Positions 28,935 to 38,607 of a DNA stretch of 64,000 nucleotides are shown here, piece after piece (position 1 is the stretch's first letter; every line of letters starts with the position of its first letter). Under the pieces are notes generated by a model. It searched no databases, was not told the origin of the DNA, and saw only the letters and a program-made list of their open reading frames with translations. Both the position numbers and the translations under genes were made by a program. The DNA is taken from assembly GCA_902598315.1 (NCBI GenBank), contig CACKBP010000001.1:62001-126000 (forward strand), read 5' to 3'. Origin of the DNA: an uncultured Pelagibacteraceae bacterium (GTDB taxonomy: Bacteria > Pseudomonadota > Alphaproteobacteria > Pelagibacterales > Pelagibacteraceae).

Positions 28935-30433
28935 GTATAAATGTTGGAGGTGGAGAATTAAGGGAATTAAAACCTAGAATACTAGTAATTGGTGTAGGTG
29001 GTGCTGGAGGCAATGCAATTAATGCCATGATCGACGCTGGAATGCAAGGAGTAGAGTTTGTAGCAGTTAATACTGATGCACAAGATCTTAAAATGAGCAA
29101 AGCAGATGCAAAAATACAAATTGGTATGAACCTGACTAAGGGATTGGGAGCTGGCGCTAAACACGACATTGGGCAAGCAGCTGCTGATGAGTCAATTAAT
29201 GAGATTGTAAACTATATACAAGGAAGTAATATGGTTTTTATTGCTTCAGGTATGGGCGGTGGTACCGGTACAGGTGCTTCACATGTAATTGCCAAAGCTG
29301 CCAGAGAAATGAATATTTTGACTGTAGGTGTAACTACTTTACCTTTTTCTTACGAGGGACCTAAAAGAATGCGCAGAGCAGTGGTTGGTTTAGAGGAACT
29401 AAAAAGGCATTTAGATACTACGATAGTTGTTCCAAATCAAAATCTTTTTAAAATTGCAAATGAGTCTACAGGTTTTGAAGAGTCTTTTAGTCTATCAAAT
29501 GATGTTTTGAAACATGGTGTACAGAGTATAACTGATCTGATGGTTAGACCAGGTATGATAAATCTCGACTTTGCTGATGTTGAAACTGTAATGAGCTCAA
29601 GTGGCAAAGCTATGATGGGCACTGGAGAAGCAGAGGGTGAAAATAGAGCTATGGCTGCAACTGAGTTAGCTTTAAATAATCCTTTGATAGATGAGTATAC
29701 TTTACAAGGCGCAAAAGGCTTATTAGTTAATATTACAGGTGGAAGTGATATCAAACTATTTGAGGTAGATGCGGCAGTTAACAAAATTAGGGCAGAAGTT
29801 GACCCTGAGGCAGAATTAATCTTTGGCGCGATAAAAGATGAAAATATGAATGGTAAGATCAGAGTTTCCATAGTCGCTACGTCCTTGAAAGGCTCTACAT
29901 TCATGCACGAGCCAAGACCAAAATTTAATGTTGTTAAAGGTTCAAACCCAAGAAGCTCTAATTTGTCTGATAATTTATTTTCAAATAGCTTAGATCAAAA
30001 TGTGGTAAGCTCAATAGATGGAGCCACAGCATTAAAACTTGATGAAAACTACGAGATTAAAAATTCAGAAGAACAAAAATCTCTAATAGAAAAATTTGAA
30101 AATAATGAGGAAAGCAAAATGGCAGAAGACTCTCTCTTTGATAAAGAGAATACAAGTGAAATACCTTCAGGAGTTTCAATTGAGAGCGCTTCTTACATGG
30201 AAAATAACTCGGATATTAGATCAGATGAGTCATTTGATGCTAATAAAAATTTTAGCGATCAGAGCGATAATGTTGAATATACCCCAAGACTATTTTCCGA
30301 AGAGCAAGATCAAGCAGCTATAGAGCCCACAGTTCAAGATGAAAATAGAGAAACAGATCAATTGTTTGAAAAAGATATTGAGGAAGAAGAGGATTTTGAA
30401 ATACCCGCTTTTTTAAGAAGACAAAAGTTTTAA
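28931..30433 (+). CDS. ftsZ: Cell division protein FtsZ
   Basis: This tubulin-like GTPase forms the Z ring. It is 500 residues: a globular GTPase core to about 325 with the tubulin signature GGGTGTG (109-115) and a T7 loop around NLDFADVETVM, then a long acidic linker (about 330-480) and the conserved C-terminal peptide EIPAFLRRQ that contacts FtsA and other partners. Its place directly after mraZ is unusual; normally it follows ftsA. No second copy lies in the window. Confidence 0.99.
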   Translation: MSINVGGGELRELKPRILVIGVGGAGGNAINAMIDAGMQGVEFVAVNTDAQDLKMSKADAKIQIGMNLTKGLGAGAKHDIGQAAADESINEIVNYIQGSNMVFIASGMGGGTGTGASHVIAKAAREMNILTVGVTTLPFSYEGPKRMRRAVVGLEELKRHLDTTIVVPNQNLFKIANESTGFEESFSLSNDVLKHGVQSITDLMVRPGMINLDFADVETVMSSSGKAMMGTGEAEGENRAMAATELALNNPLIDEYTLQGAKGLLVNITGGSDIKLFEVDAAVNKIRAEVDPEAELIFGAIKDENMNGKIRVSIVATSLKGSTFMHEPRPKFNVVKGSNPRSSNLSDNLFSNSLDQNVVSSIDGATALKLDENYEIKNSEEQKSLIEKFENNEESKMAEDSLFDKENTSEIPSGVSIESASYMENNSDIRSDESFDANKNFSDQSDNVEYTPRLFSEEQDQAAIEPTVQDENRETDQLFEKDIEEEEDFEIPAFLRRQKF

Positions 30434-30451
30434 TGATTGAAATAACAATTA

Positions 30452-31462
30452 ATGAAAACTCAACAATCATCACTGGATTTGACCCATTTTCCAGTGATGT
30501 TGAGTGAAGTCATAGAAATTTCATCACCATTGAATGGTAAGTTAATCGTAGATTGTACCTTCGGGGGTGGAGGTTATTCTAGAGCTTTATTAAAAATTTC
30601 AAGCTCAAAAGTAATTGGCATGGATAGGGACGCAGCTGTTATTTCTATTGCTGATAACTTAAAGAAAAAATTTTCCAGAAGATTTCAATTTCATCGAATT
30701 AAATTCAGTCAAATCGATGAATTATTAAACGAAAATGTAGATATAGTAATTTTTGACCTTGGACTCTCGTCAATCCAACTAAATAATTTGAATAGAGGTT
30801 TTTCTTTTAAATCAAACGAAAAACTAGACATGTCTATGGGCTTATCTGATGTTTCGGCACAAGAGGTAGTAAATAAATTGAGTGAAAATCAATTAAAATT
30901 AATTATAAAGATTTTAGGCGAGGAAAAAGAGGCATCGAGGATAGCAAAAAATATTGTCAAAGCTAGATCGGAAAAAAAAATTACAAGAGTAAACGAATTA
31001 GTAAAAATAATAGAAAAAAGTAAAAAAAAAAATTATTCAAATAAAATAAATCCAAGCACAAAGACTTTTCAAGCATTAAGGATTTTCGTCAACAAAGAAA
31101 TTACTGAGCTTATAAATGGTATTGCTAAAGCTACAAAAATGTTAAAACCAGGTGGAAAAATACTAGTATTAAGTTTTCACTCAATTGAAGATAAAATCGT
31201 AAAATACTTTTTTAGTAATTTTTCTAAAGATAAATCAAAACCCTCTAGATATTTACCAGAGGAAAATACTAATAGTTCATTTCTTTTCGAAAAATATAAT
31301 AAAAAAGTGATTAAACCCTCTAAAATTGAACTTGAAAAAAACAATGCTTCACGTTCAGCAAAATTAAGATTTGCAATCAGAAGTAAAAATAAATTCGTTT
31401 TTCCAACAAGCGTAATTCAAAAATTCAACAAATACTTAAATATAGAGGCTATTAATGTTTAA
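30452..31462 (+). CDS. rsmH: 16S rRNA (cytosine1402-N4)-methyltransferase RsmH (MraW)
   Basis: Methylates C1402 of 16S rRNA near the ribosomal P site. The 336-residue protein begins with THFPVMLSEV and has the SAM-binding VDCTFGGGGYSRALL (33-47), DLGLSSIQLNN, and the C-terminal block VLSFHSIEDKIVKYFF followed by NNASRSAKLRFAIR. It is 18 bp after ftsZ and overlaps ftsL by 8 bp. In the standard cluster it would directly follow mraZ. Confidence 0.97.
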   Translation: MKTQQSSLDLTHFPVMLSEVIEISSPLNGKLIVDCTFGGGGYSRALLKISSSKVIGMDRDAAVISIADNLKKKFSRRFQFHRIKFSQIDELLNENVDIVIFDLGLSSIQLNNLNRGFSFKSNEKLDMSMGLSDVSAQEVVNKLSENQLKLIIKILGEEKEASRIAKNIVKARSEKKITRVNELVKIIEKSKKKNYSNKINPSTKTFQALRIFVNKEITELINGIAKATKMLKPGGKILVLSFHSIEDKIVKYFFSNFSKDKSKPSRYLPEENTNSSFLFEKYNKKVIKPSKIELEKNNASRSAKLRFAIRSKNKFVFPTSVIQKFNKYLNIEAINV

Positions 31463-31793
31463 AATTAAGTTCTTAATATCAATAATGATTTTCTCATTTT
31501 TATTAGTAGTAACGTCAATAATAAAAAATCAAACTAGAGAGCTAGAAAAAAAAATAATTAGTTTGGATAAATTAATTCATTTAAAGAAAAGGGATTTAAA
31601 TGAATCTCAACTAGATTTCTCTTATTTAACTTCTCCTTCAATGATTGAATTAAGAGTAGAAAATTTAGATAATTTTCAATACATACCAATGGAATATTCA
31701 AAAATATTTTTAGATATATCAAGTTTTATAGACTTAAAAAATAAATTTGCTAACCAAATAAACAATAATGATAAAGAAATTAAAGAAAAATAA
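31455..31793 (+). CDS. ftsL: Cell division protein FtsL
   Basis: This is a small bitopic protein of 112 residues: a transmembrane segment at about 5-22 (FLISIMIFSFLLVVTSI), then a periplasmic coiled coil (REL-x-KKI pattern) and the family end motif DFSYLTSPSMIELRVENLDNFQYIPM, which corresponds to the W-x-x-L-x-x-P-x-R-I-E region of FtsL. It recruits FtsW/FtsI together with FtsB. Identification rests on topology, this motif and its place between rsmH and ftsI. Confidence 0.8.
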   Translation: MFKIKFLISIMIFSFLLVVTSIIKNQTRELEKKIISLDKLIHLKKRDLNESQLDFSYLTSPSMIELRVENLDNFQYIPMEYSKIFLDISSFIDLKNKFANQINNNDKEIKEK

Positions 31794-33495
31794 AAATATT
31801 AACGTTAATCAAACTAGTTTTTATTTTGAAGATTATTTAGAAACAAATAAAAAAAATAAATTTACTCAAAAAAACAATATTTTTCATGACAGAATCTATT
31901 TATTATTTTTTTTGTTTTTTTCATTAATCTTAATTTTTGGTATAAGGATAATTCATGTTTCTCTTAATAAAATTGAGGTATATAATAAGACAGATAGCTC
32001 AAAAGAGTTTACTTTGTTAAGAAGAGATATCGTCGATAGAAATGGTATATTAATTTCAAGAAATATAAAATCCTATCATGCAGCTATTGACCCTAAATTA
32101 ATTACCAATAAAGATAATTTTTTAATCAAACTAAGATTAAACTATCCAGACATTAATATAAAGAAAATAGAAAAAAAAATTAATCATGGTAAATATTTTT
32201 ATTTAAAAAAACGTATTAATCAATCTGATAAAAAAAAATTGTGGAATTTAGGTGAAAAAGGAATTATTTTTGAACCTTTTCAAACAAGGATTTATACGCA
32301 TGCAAATTTATTTAGTCATATAATTGGTCAAGTCGATTACGATAATTATGGTGTGTCTGGAATTGAAAAATATTTTGATAAAGATTTAAAAAATAGAAAT
32401 TTAGCAAATCAAGCTTTAAAATTAACTTTAGATGTCAATCTGCAGCACTTAATCAGTAAAGAGTTAAATAATGCGCTAAAAACATTCAGCTCAAATGGCG
32501 GTGCTTCTCTACTTATGAATGTTGAAAATGGGGAAATTTTATCTTTAGTATCTTTACCTAATTTTAATATAAATGAGAGAAAAGAAGTTAAAGATAAAAA
32601 ATACATCAATAAAATCACCAAAGGAGTATATGAGTTAGGATCTATCTTTAAAACTTTTACAGTCGCAATAGCACTTGATAACGAGATAGTATCACCGAAA
32701 ACAATTATTCAAGATATTCCAAAATCCATAAATTGTTCCAGGTACAAAATATCTGATATTAAAGAATTTCCTAAAGATTTGACTGTAGAAGATATCTTAA
32801 TCAGATCATCTAATATAGGAACTTTATTAATTGCAAGAAAAGTCGGTGAGGAAAAATTCAAGAAATTTATTAAAGATACTGAATTATTAAATAGTCCTGA
32901 TTTAGAAATTGAAGAACTGGGTAAACCGATTAATTTTAACTGGAATAAGTGTAAACTAGAAACAGTTTCCTATGGACATGGAATAACGACTACCCCTTTA
33001 CAGGCTACAACAGTATATGCTGCACTAGTAAACGGTGGAATAAAGATTAAACCAAGTTTAGTTAAAATTAAAAATGATAAAAAAAGTAATAGAATAATTT
33101 CAAAACAAACAAGCGATAAAATTAATAAAATATTAAGAAAAGTTGTAATTGACAAAGAGGGTACAGCAAGTCTAGCAGATGTTGATGGATATTATGTTGC
33201 AGGAAAAACTGGAACATCTCAAAATTATCAAAATAAAAATAAGAATTTGAACTCTTTTATATCAGTTTTCCCTTCGCACAAACCAAAATACGCTCTACTA
33301 GTTATGCTAGAGAACCCACAGGTGGCAAAAGATTTGATTTATGATTATAGAGGCATGAAAATAAAAGGTACTAGAAATGAAGCTGGATGGAACTCAGTTT
33401 ATGTTGCTGGCAAAATAATAAAAAAAATTGGACCAATTTTAGCCATAAAGAATAATGATTTTAGTTATCAATATGTTGTTGAAAAAATTAATTAA
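31768..33495 (+). CDS. ftsI: Septal peptidoglycan transpeptidase FtsI (PBP3)
   Basis: This class B penicillin-binding protein cross-links septal peptidoglycan. It is 575 residues with one transmembrane anchor (about 43-65), a pedestal domain (RRDIVDRNGILISRN) and a transpeptidase domain with all active-site motifs: S292-x-x-K295 in LGSIFK, SSN at 347-349, and KTG at 480-482 (VAGKTGTSQ). Its start overlaps ftsL by 26 bp and its end overlaps murEF. Confidence 0.97.
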   Translation: MIKKLKKNKNINVNQTSFYFEDYLETNKKNKFTQKNNIFHDRIYLLFFLFFSLILIFGIRIIHVSLNKIEVYNKTDSSKEFTLLRRDIVDRNGILISRNIKSYHAAIDPKLITNKDNFLIKLRLNYPDINIKKIEKKINHGKYFYLKKRINQSDKKKLWNLGEKGIIFEPFQTRIYTHANLFSHIIGQVDYDNYGVSGIEKYFDKDLKNRNLANQALKLTLDVNLQHLISKELNNALKTFSSNGGASLLMNVENGEILSLVSLPNFNINERKEVKDKKYINKITKGVYELGSIFKTFTVAIALDNEIVSPKTIIQDIPKSINCSRYKISDIKEFPKDLTVEDILIRSSNIGTLLIARKVGEEKFKKFIKDTELLNSPDLEIEELGKPINFNWNKCKLETVSYGHGITTTPLQATTVYAALVNGGIKIKPSLVKIKNDKKSNRIISKQTSDKINKILRKVVIDKEGTASLADVDGYYVAGKTGTSQNYQNKNKNLNSFISVFPSHKPKYALLVMLENPQVAKDLIYDYRGMKIKGTRNEAGWNSVYVAGKIIKKIGPILAIKNNDFSYQYVVEKIN

Positions 33496-36232
33496 AAATC
33501 TTCCCGATGAAAAAAAGAATATTAAGGTAAGAGGTATAGCGGATGATAGTAGAAAAATCAAAAAAGGATTTATTTTTTTTGCTATTAAGGGAAACAAATT
33601 TAATGGTGAAAAATATATAGACGACTCTATAAAAAAAGGAGCAAATGTAATTGTATGTTCAAAAAATTGTAAATATGAAAATAACAAAATACTAATTTTA
33701 AAAATTTCGAATCCCAGATTTTTTTTAAGTAAATTTTGTTCAAAATTTTATAAATTAAAACCGAAAAATATCATAGGTATTACAGGTACTAACGGCAAAA
33801 CTTCAGTCGCTGATTTGTTCTATCAAATTTTGAGTATTCATAAAATTCCTGTAGCATCTATAGGAACGTTAGGCATAAAATTTAAGGGCAAAATAATAAA
33901 ATCTGATCTTACCTCTCCTAATACTATTTTACTTCATCAAACTTTAGAAAAATTAAAAAAAAATAAAATTGATAACGTTATTATTGAAGCATCAAGTCAC
34001 GGTTTACATCAGTACAGACTTAATCATTTAAAATTTAATGCCGGGATTTTTACAAATTTTAGTCAAGATCATTTAGATTACCATAAAACTATGCAGTCTT
34101 ATCTTAATGCTAAATTAATTTTTTTTAAAAACGTTCTTAGTGAAGGAAAAACGATAATCTCTGATAAATTTATTAAAGAATACCCAATTTTAAAGAGAAT
34201 CTCTCAAACAAAAAAATTGAGATTTGTTGACATTGGTAAAATTAAGGAAAAATTGATTAAAAAAAATTTGAAATTAAATGAATTTCAAATAAAAAATTTA
34301 TCAATGGCTATCGAATCAGCCAAAATATGTAAAATTAGTGAAAAAAAAATTTTAAATTCTCTAACTAAAATTAAATCAGTAGATGGTAGATTAGAACTTG
34401 TAAAAACTTTTTCAAACAATGTTAGGGTTTTTGTAGATTTTGCACATACACCCGATGCACTAAAAAAATCCTTACTTTCTTTGAAAGCTCAATACAAAGA
34501 GGATGTCTCATTAGTTTTCGGTTGCGGTGGGGATAGAGATACGAAAAAAAGGCCTTTTATGGCTAAAATTGCAAGTTCAAATTGTAAAAATATTTATGTG
34601 ACTGACGACAATCCAAGAAATGAGAGACCTGAAAAGATAAGAGCAGAGATAATTAGACAAATAAAAAATAAAAATTTTTTTAATATCGGCAATAGATCTA
34701 AAGCTATAAGAGCCGCAATTTTAAATGCCGAACCTAATGAGATTATACTTATTGCTGGCAAGGGTCATGAGCAAGAACAAATTTATAAAAATAAAGTTAT
34801 TTTAATATCTGATAAAGAAATTGTAAAAAATCTTAAAGTAAAAATAAAAAAAATATCAGAAAAAAAAAGAAACTACTTACAAAACAAAGAAATTTTAAAA
34901 AGTATCCAAAAAAAAAATAATTTAAAAGACTTTCATGGAATTGCAATTGACTCTAGAGTAGTAAAAAAAAATAATTTATTTCTAACAATAAAAGGGAAAA
35001 ATAATAATGGGGTTAAATTTATACCAAATGCTCTGAAAAAAGGCGCTCAATATATAATCTCATCTAATTACTTAAAAAAATATAAAAATAAGACAATTAA
35101 GGTAAAAAACGAAATTAAATTTTTAAATCGTTTTGCATCTGAAAAAAGAAAAATTTCTAAAGCAAAAGTCTTTGCTGTTACGGGTAGCGCTGGGAAAACA
35201 TCTTTAAAAAATTTACTAAAAAAATTGCTTCAAAATTTTGGTGATACCTTTTGCTCTCCCAAATCTTATAATAATCATTTTGGTGTGCCTTTAAGTTTAT
35301 CGCATTTAAATACCAAACATAAATTTGCTGTATTTGAAGTTGGTATGAGTAGGGCAGGTGAAATAAATAATCTAACAAAACTTATCAAACCTGAAATAGG
35401 TATAATCACAAACATTGGAGAAGCACATATAGAAAATTTTAATAACTTAAAGGGTATAGCTTTAGCAAAAGGTGAAATTATTAATAATTTAAAAAAGGGT
35501 GGAACAATTATTTTAAATCGTGATGATAAGTTTTTTAAATTATTACTTAGAAAAGCTAAGCTAAAGAAACTGAAAGTAGTTTCCTTTGGATATAATAAAA
35601 AATCAGATATTTTTCCGCTAAAAGTAAGAAAAAATAATAAAAATACAAATGTATTAGTTAAAATTAGTAATAAAAAAATAAATTTGACAATTAAAAACCT
35701 AAATATTTACAATGTTCTTTCAACCTTAGCTTTATTAAAAGTTTTAAATGTTAATTTAATTCATGCCTCCAAATACTTCAAAAATATTGAGCCAACAGAA
35801 GGAAGAGGCAAAATTTATAAAATCAAAAGATATAATAAAAATTTTAAATTAATCGATGAAAGTTATAATGCTAATCCATTGTCAGTTAAAAATGCTATCG
35901 AAAACTTTAATTTAATAAAAAAAAATAATTTTAAAAAGTACCTGATTCTTGGCGATATGCTAGAGTTAGGCAAAAAATCAGAAATATTACACAAAGATTT
36001 ATCAAAAGTTATTAACAATTCTGATATAGACAAAGTCTTCGTTAAGGGCATTAAAACCCTAGTTACATATAAGAATATCAATAAAGGAAAAAGGGGAAAT
36101 ATTTTTCAGCAGGAAGAAGATATAGATTTTAATTTAAAAAATATTATATCTAATAATGACTATTTAATGATCAAAGGATCAAATGCAACTGGATTAAATA
36201 ATTTTAGCAAAAGGATTATAAAAGGTTATTAA
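33473..36232 (+). CDS. murE-murF: MurE-MurF fusion: Mur tripeptide synthetase plus UDP-MurNAc-tripeptide:D-Ala-D-Ala ligase
   Basis: One uninterrupted frame of 919 residues carries two complete Mur ligases. Residues about 1-465 are MurE: P-loop GTNGKTS (105-111), EASSHGLHQYRL, VDFAHTPDALKK, and DNPRNE (379-384), the motif typical of meso-diaminopimelate-adding enzymes. About 470-919 are MurF: GSAGKTS (571-577), SYNNHFGVPLSL, FEVGMSRAGEI, LGDMLELG. The two normally separate, successive enzymes add amino acid 3 and D-Ala-D-Ala. I use ATG 33473; an ATG at 33455 is also in frame. It overlaps ftsI, and its last base starts mraY. Confidence 0.95.
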   Translation: MLLKKLIKNLPDEKKNIKVRGIADDSRKIKKGFIFFAIKGNKFNGEKYIDDSIKKGANVIVCSKNCKYENNKILILKISNPRFFLSKFCSKFYKLKPKNIIGITGTNGKTSVADLFYQILSIHKIPVASIGTLGIKFKGKIIKSDLTSPNTILLHQTLEKLKKNKIDNVIIEASSHGLHQYRLNHLKFNAGIFTNFSQDHLDYHKTMQSYLNAKLIFFKNVLSEGKTIISDKFIKEYPILKRISQTKKLRFVDIGKIKEKLIKKNLKLNEFQIKNLSMAIESAKICKISEKKILNSLTKIKSVDGRLELVKTFSNNVRVFVDFAHTPDALKKSLLSLKAQYKEDVSLVFGCGGDRDTKKRPFMAKIASSNCKNIYVTDDNPRNERPEKIRAEIIRQIKNKNFFNIGNRSKAIRAAILNAEPNEIILIAGKGHEQEQIYKNKVILISDKEIVKNLKVKIKKISEKKRNYLQNKEILKSIQKKNNLKDFHGIAIDSRVVKKNNLFLTIKGKNNNGVKFIPNALKKGAQYIISSNYLKKYKNKTIKVKNEIKFLNRFASEKRKISKAKVFAVTGSAGKTSLKNLLKKLLQNFGDTFCSPKSYNNHFGVPLSLSHLNTKHKFAVFEVGMSRAGEINNLTKLIKPEIGIITNIGEAHIENFNNLKGIALAKGEIINNLKKGGTIILNRDDKFFKLLLRKAKLKKLKVVSFGYNKKSDIFPLKVRKNNKNTNVLVKISNKKINLTIKNLNIYNVLSTLALLKVLNVNLIHASKYFKNIEPTEGRGKIYKIKRYNKNFKLIDESYNANPLSVKNAIENFNLIKKNNFKKYLILGDMLELGKKSEILHKDLSKVINNSDIDKVFVKGIKTLVTYKNINKGKRGNIFQQEEDIDFNLKNIISNNDYLMIKGSNATGLNNFSKRIIKGY

Positions 36233-37317
36233 TGCTATTTCACTTTTTCACTTCTTTAATTGATCAGTACTCTTTTTTTAACGTATTTAAGTATTTAACT
36301 TTTAGAACAGGCTTATCTGTAATGACCTCTTTAGTTGTAGTATTTTTAATTGGAGCACCGTTAATTAAAATTTTTTCTGAAAAAATGATAACTGGTCCAA
36401 TAAGACAAGATGGTCCAATTGACCATATAGTTAAAAAATCTGGTACTCCTACTATGGGGGGAGTAATAATTATTATCGGCATCATCTCCAGCACACTGTT
36501 TTGGGCAGATTTAACAAATATTTACGTCTGGACTTTGATATTTGTGTCTTTGAGTCTTGGTGGTCTCGGGCTTTTAGATGATATATTAAAAATTAAGCAT
36601 AAAAATTCTAGTGGGTTAAAATCAAGTTATAAGTTTATAGGTCAATTAGCAGTAGGTTCGATAGCATTATTTATTTTGATTAACTATTCAAATCATGAAT
36701 TTTTATTTGAACTATATTTTCCTTTTTTTAAAAATTTGATTCTAAACATGGGATTATTTTTTATCCCATTTGGTCTTTTCGTAATTATTGGAGCATCAAA
36801 TGCAGTGAATCTTACCGACGGCCTTGACGGTCTAGCTACTGTTCCAGTAATGCTTGTAGCTTTGTCATTCACAATAATTTCTTACGTGGTGGGGAACACC
36901 ATTTTTTCTGAATATCTACAAATTCAATATATTCCAGATGTTGGAGAACTTTCAATTTTTTGCGGATCTATTGTTGGGTCCTGCTTAGGTTTTTTGTGGT
37001 ACAACGCTCCGCCGGCAAAAATTTTTATGGGAGACACGGGGTCTCTATCTTTAGGTGGATCATTAGCTGCGATAGCAATTATAGTTAAACATGAAATTGT
37101 TTTAGCGATTATTGGTGGACTTTTTGTTTTAGAGACAGTCTCAGTAATAATTCAAGTAATATCTTTCAAATTAACTGGTAAAAGAATATTCAAAATGGCC
37201 CCTATACACCATCATTTTGAGCAAAAAGGTTGGGCAGAGTCTACAATCGTTATTCGTTTTTGGATTATAGCTATAATTTTAGCTTTAATTGGGTTAGCTA
37301 CATTAAAACTAAGGTAG
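36232..37317 (+). CDS. mraY: Phospho-N-acetylmuramoyl-pentapeptide transferase
   Basis: Transfers phospho-MurNAc-pentapeptide to undecaprenyl phosphate to make lipid I. The 361-residue polytopic membrane protein has about ten hydrophobic spans and the family motifs QDGPIDHIVKKSGTPTMGG, the metal-binding LLDDILK and NLTDGLDGLA, FMGDTGSLSLGG, and the histidine-rich MAPIHHHFE. It overlaps the murEF stop by one base and is followed 3 bp later by murD. Confidence 0.98.
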   Translation: MLFHFFTSLIDQYSFFNVFKYLTFRTGLSVMTSLVVVFLIGAPLIKIFSEKMITGPIRQDGPIDHIVKKSGTPTMGGVIIIIGIISSTLFWADLTNIYVWTLIFVSLSLGGLGLLDDILKIKHKNSSGLKSSYKFIGQLAVGSIALFILINYSNHEFLFELYFPFFKNLILNMGLFFIPFGLFVIIGASNAVNLTDGLDGLATVPVMLVALSFTIISYVVGNTIFSEYLQIQYIPDVGELSIFCGSIVGSCLGFLWYNAPPAKIFMGDTGSLSLGGSLAAIAIIVKHEIVLAIIGGLFVLETVSVIIQVISFKLTGKRIFKMAPIHHHFEQKGWAESTIVIRFWIIAIILALIGLATLKLR

Positions 37318-37320
37318 TAG

Positions 37321-38607
37321 ATGATCTCTGTTAATAACTTTAAAAAACTTTCTTTCCTAGTTTACGGACTTGGAACAACAGGTAAATCAGTTGTAAATTT
37401 TTTCAAAAAAAATAAGATTAAAAATTTTCAAGTTTGGGATGATAAAAATAAGAAATTATTTATCAAAAAGAGACCTAAAAATTTATATAAAGCTTTAAGA
37501 GATGTAAATTACGTAATTTTAAGTCCAGGTGTTAGTTTAAAAAAATCAAAGAATAAGAAGATATTGACTAAATACGAAAAAAAAATAATTACAGATATAG
37601 ATTTAATTTTTATTCAAAAAAAATTCTTTAAAAGTATTGTTGTAACAGGTACGAACGGTAAATCTACAACTTGTAAAATAATCTCGCAGTTGTTGAAAAA
37701 AAATAATTACAAAACTTTAATAGGGGGAAATATTGGCACACCAGTTCTTGATCTTAATATCAAAAAAGATAATTTTTTAGTAATAGAAGCTTCATCTTTT
37801 CAGCTGTCACATTCTAAATTTATTAGTCCTGATTATGGAATTTTACTAAATATAACCAATGATCATATTGATTGGCATGGGAATATGAAAAATTATATAA
37901 ATGCAAAATTAAAGATTTTCAAAAATCAGAGACCAAATCAATTTGCATTTGTTGGTAATAATCAAAAATTTCACTTTAAAAAAAAAAATTTTTTAGGAAG
38001 TTTAATTATACCAAACATTCATAGATATCAAAAATTAAAAAGTAAATTAAAGAACCCCTACCTCAATTCTGAGGTAAATGATGAAAATATGTCTTATGTT
38101 TATGAATTATCAAAATTATTAAAATTAAGTAAAAAATCATTTTTAAATTCGTTAAATAATTTTGCAGGATTACCGCACAGATATGAAATTTTTCTTAAAA
38201 AGAAGAATTGTGTATTTATTAATGACTCGAAGGCTACCTCATTTCAAGCAACTCAGTATGCCCTCAAAAACACCAAAAATATTTATTGGATTGTTGGAGG
38301 ATTACCGAAAAAAAACGACAAAATAATTCTTAAAAATTTAAAAAAAAACATTATCAAGTCTTATATAATTGGCAAGAATGTTAACTTTTTTAAAAAACAA
38401 CTTGAAAATCAAGTTGATTACATAATTTCAAAAAATTTAGAGAGTTCTATCGTTCAGATTTTCAAAGACCTTAAATTTTATAAAAAAAAAAATAATACAA
38501 TTTTATTAAGCCCAGCATCAGCGTCTTTTGATCAATATTCAAACTTTGAAAAACGAGGGGATGAATTTAAAAAATTATGTAATTATTATGCAAGAAAAAA
38601 TTTTTAA
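37321..38607 (+). CDS. murD: UDP-N-acetylmuramoylalanine-D-glutamate ligase
   Basis: Adds D-glutamate to UDP-MurNAc-L-alanine. The 428-residue Mur ligase has an N-terminal Rossmann-like domain (VYGLGTTGKS), the ATP P-loop GTNGKST (110-116), IEASSFQLSHS, LNITNDHIDWHG, and FINDSKATSFQAT before the C-terminal domain ending in LLSPASASFDQYSNFEKRG, a clear MurD signature. Its end overlaps the ftsW start by 20 bp. Confidence 0.96.
   Translation: MISVNNFKKLSFLVYGLGTTGKSVVNFFKKNKIKNFQVWDDKNKKLFIKKRPKNLYKALRDVNYVILSPGVSLKKSKNKKILTKYEKKIITDIDLIFIQKKFFKSIVVTGTNGKSTTCKIISQLLKKNNYKTLIGGNIGTPVLDLNIKKDNFLVIEASSFQLSHSKFISPDYGILLNITNDHIDWHGNMKNYINAKLKIFKNQRPNQFAFVGNNQKFHFKKKNFLGSLIIPNIHRYQKLKSKLKNPYLNSEVNDENMSYVYELSKLLKLSKKSFLNSLNNFAGLPHRYEIFLKKKNCVFINDSKATSFQATQYALKNTKNIYWIVGGLPKKNDKIILKNLKKNIIKSYIIGKNVNFFKKQLENQVDYIISKNLESSIVQIFKDLKFYKKKNNTILLSPASASFDQYSNFEKRGDEFKKLCNYYARKNF

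Noticed and set aside
29437..29904. 155-codon minus-strand frame inside ftsZ
   Set aside because: It is the antisense shadow of conserved FtsZ coding sequence, with Ser/Pro/Leu-rich composition typical of shadows.
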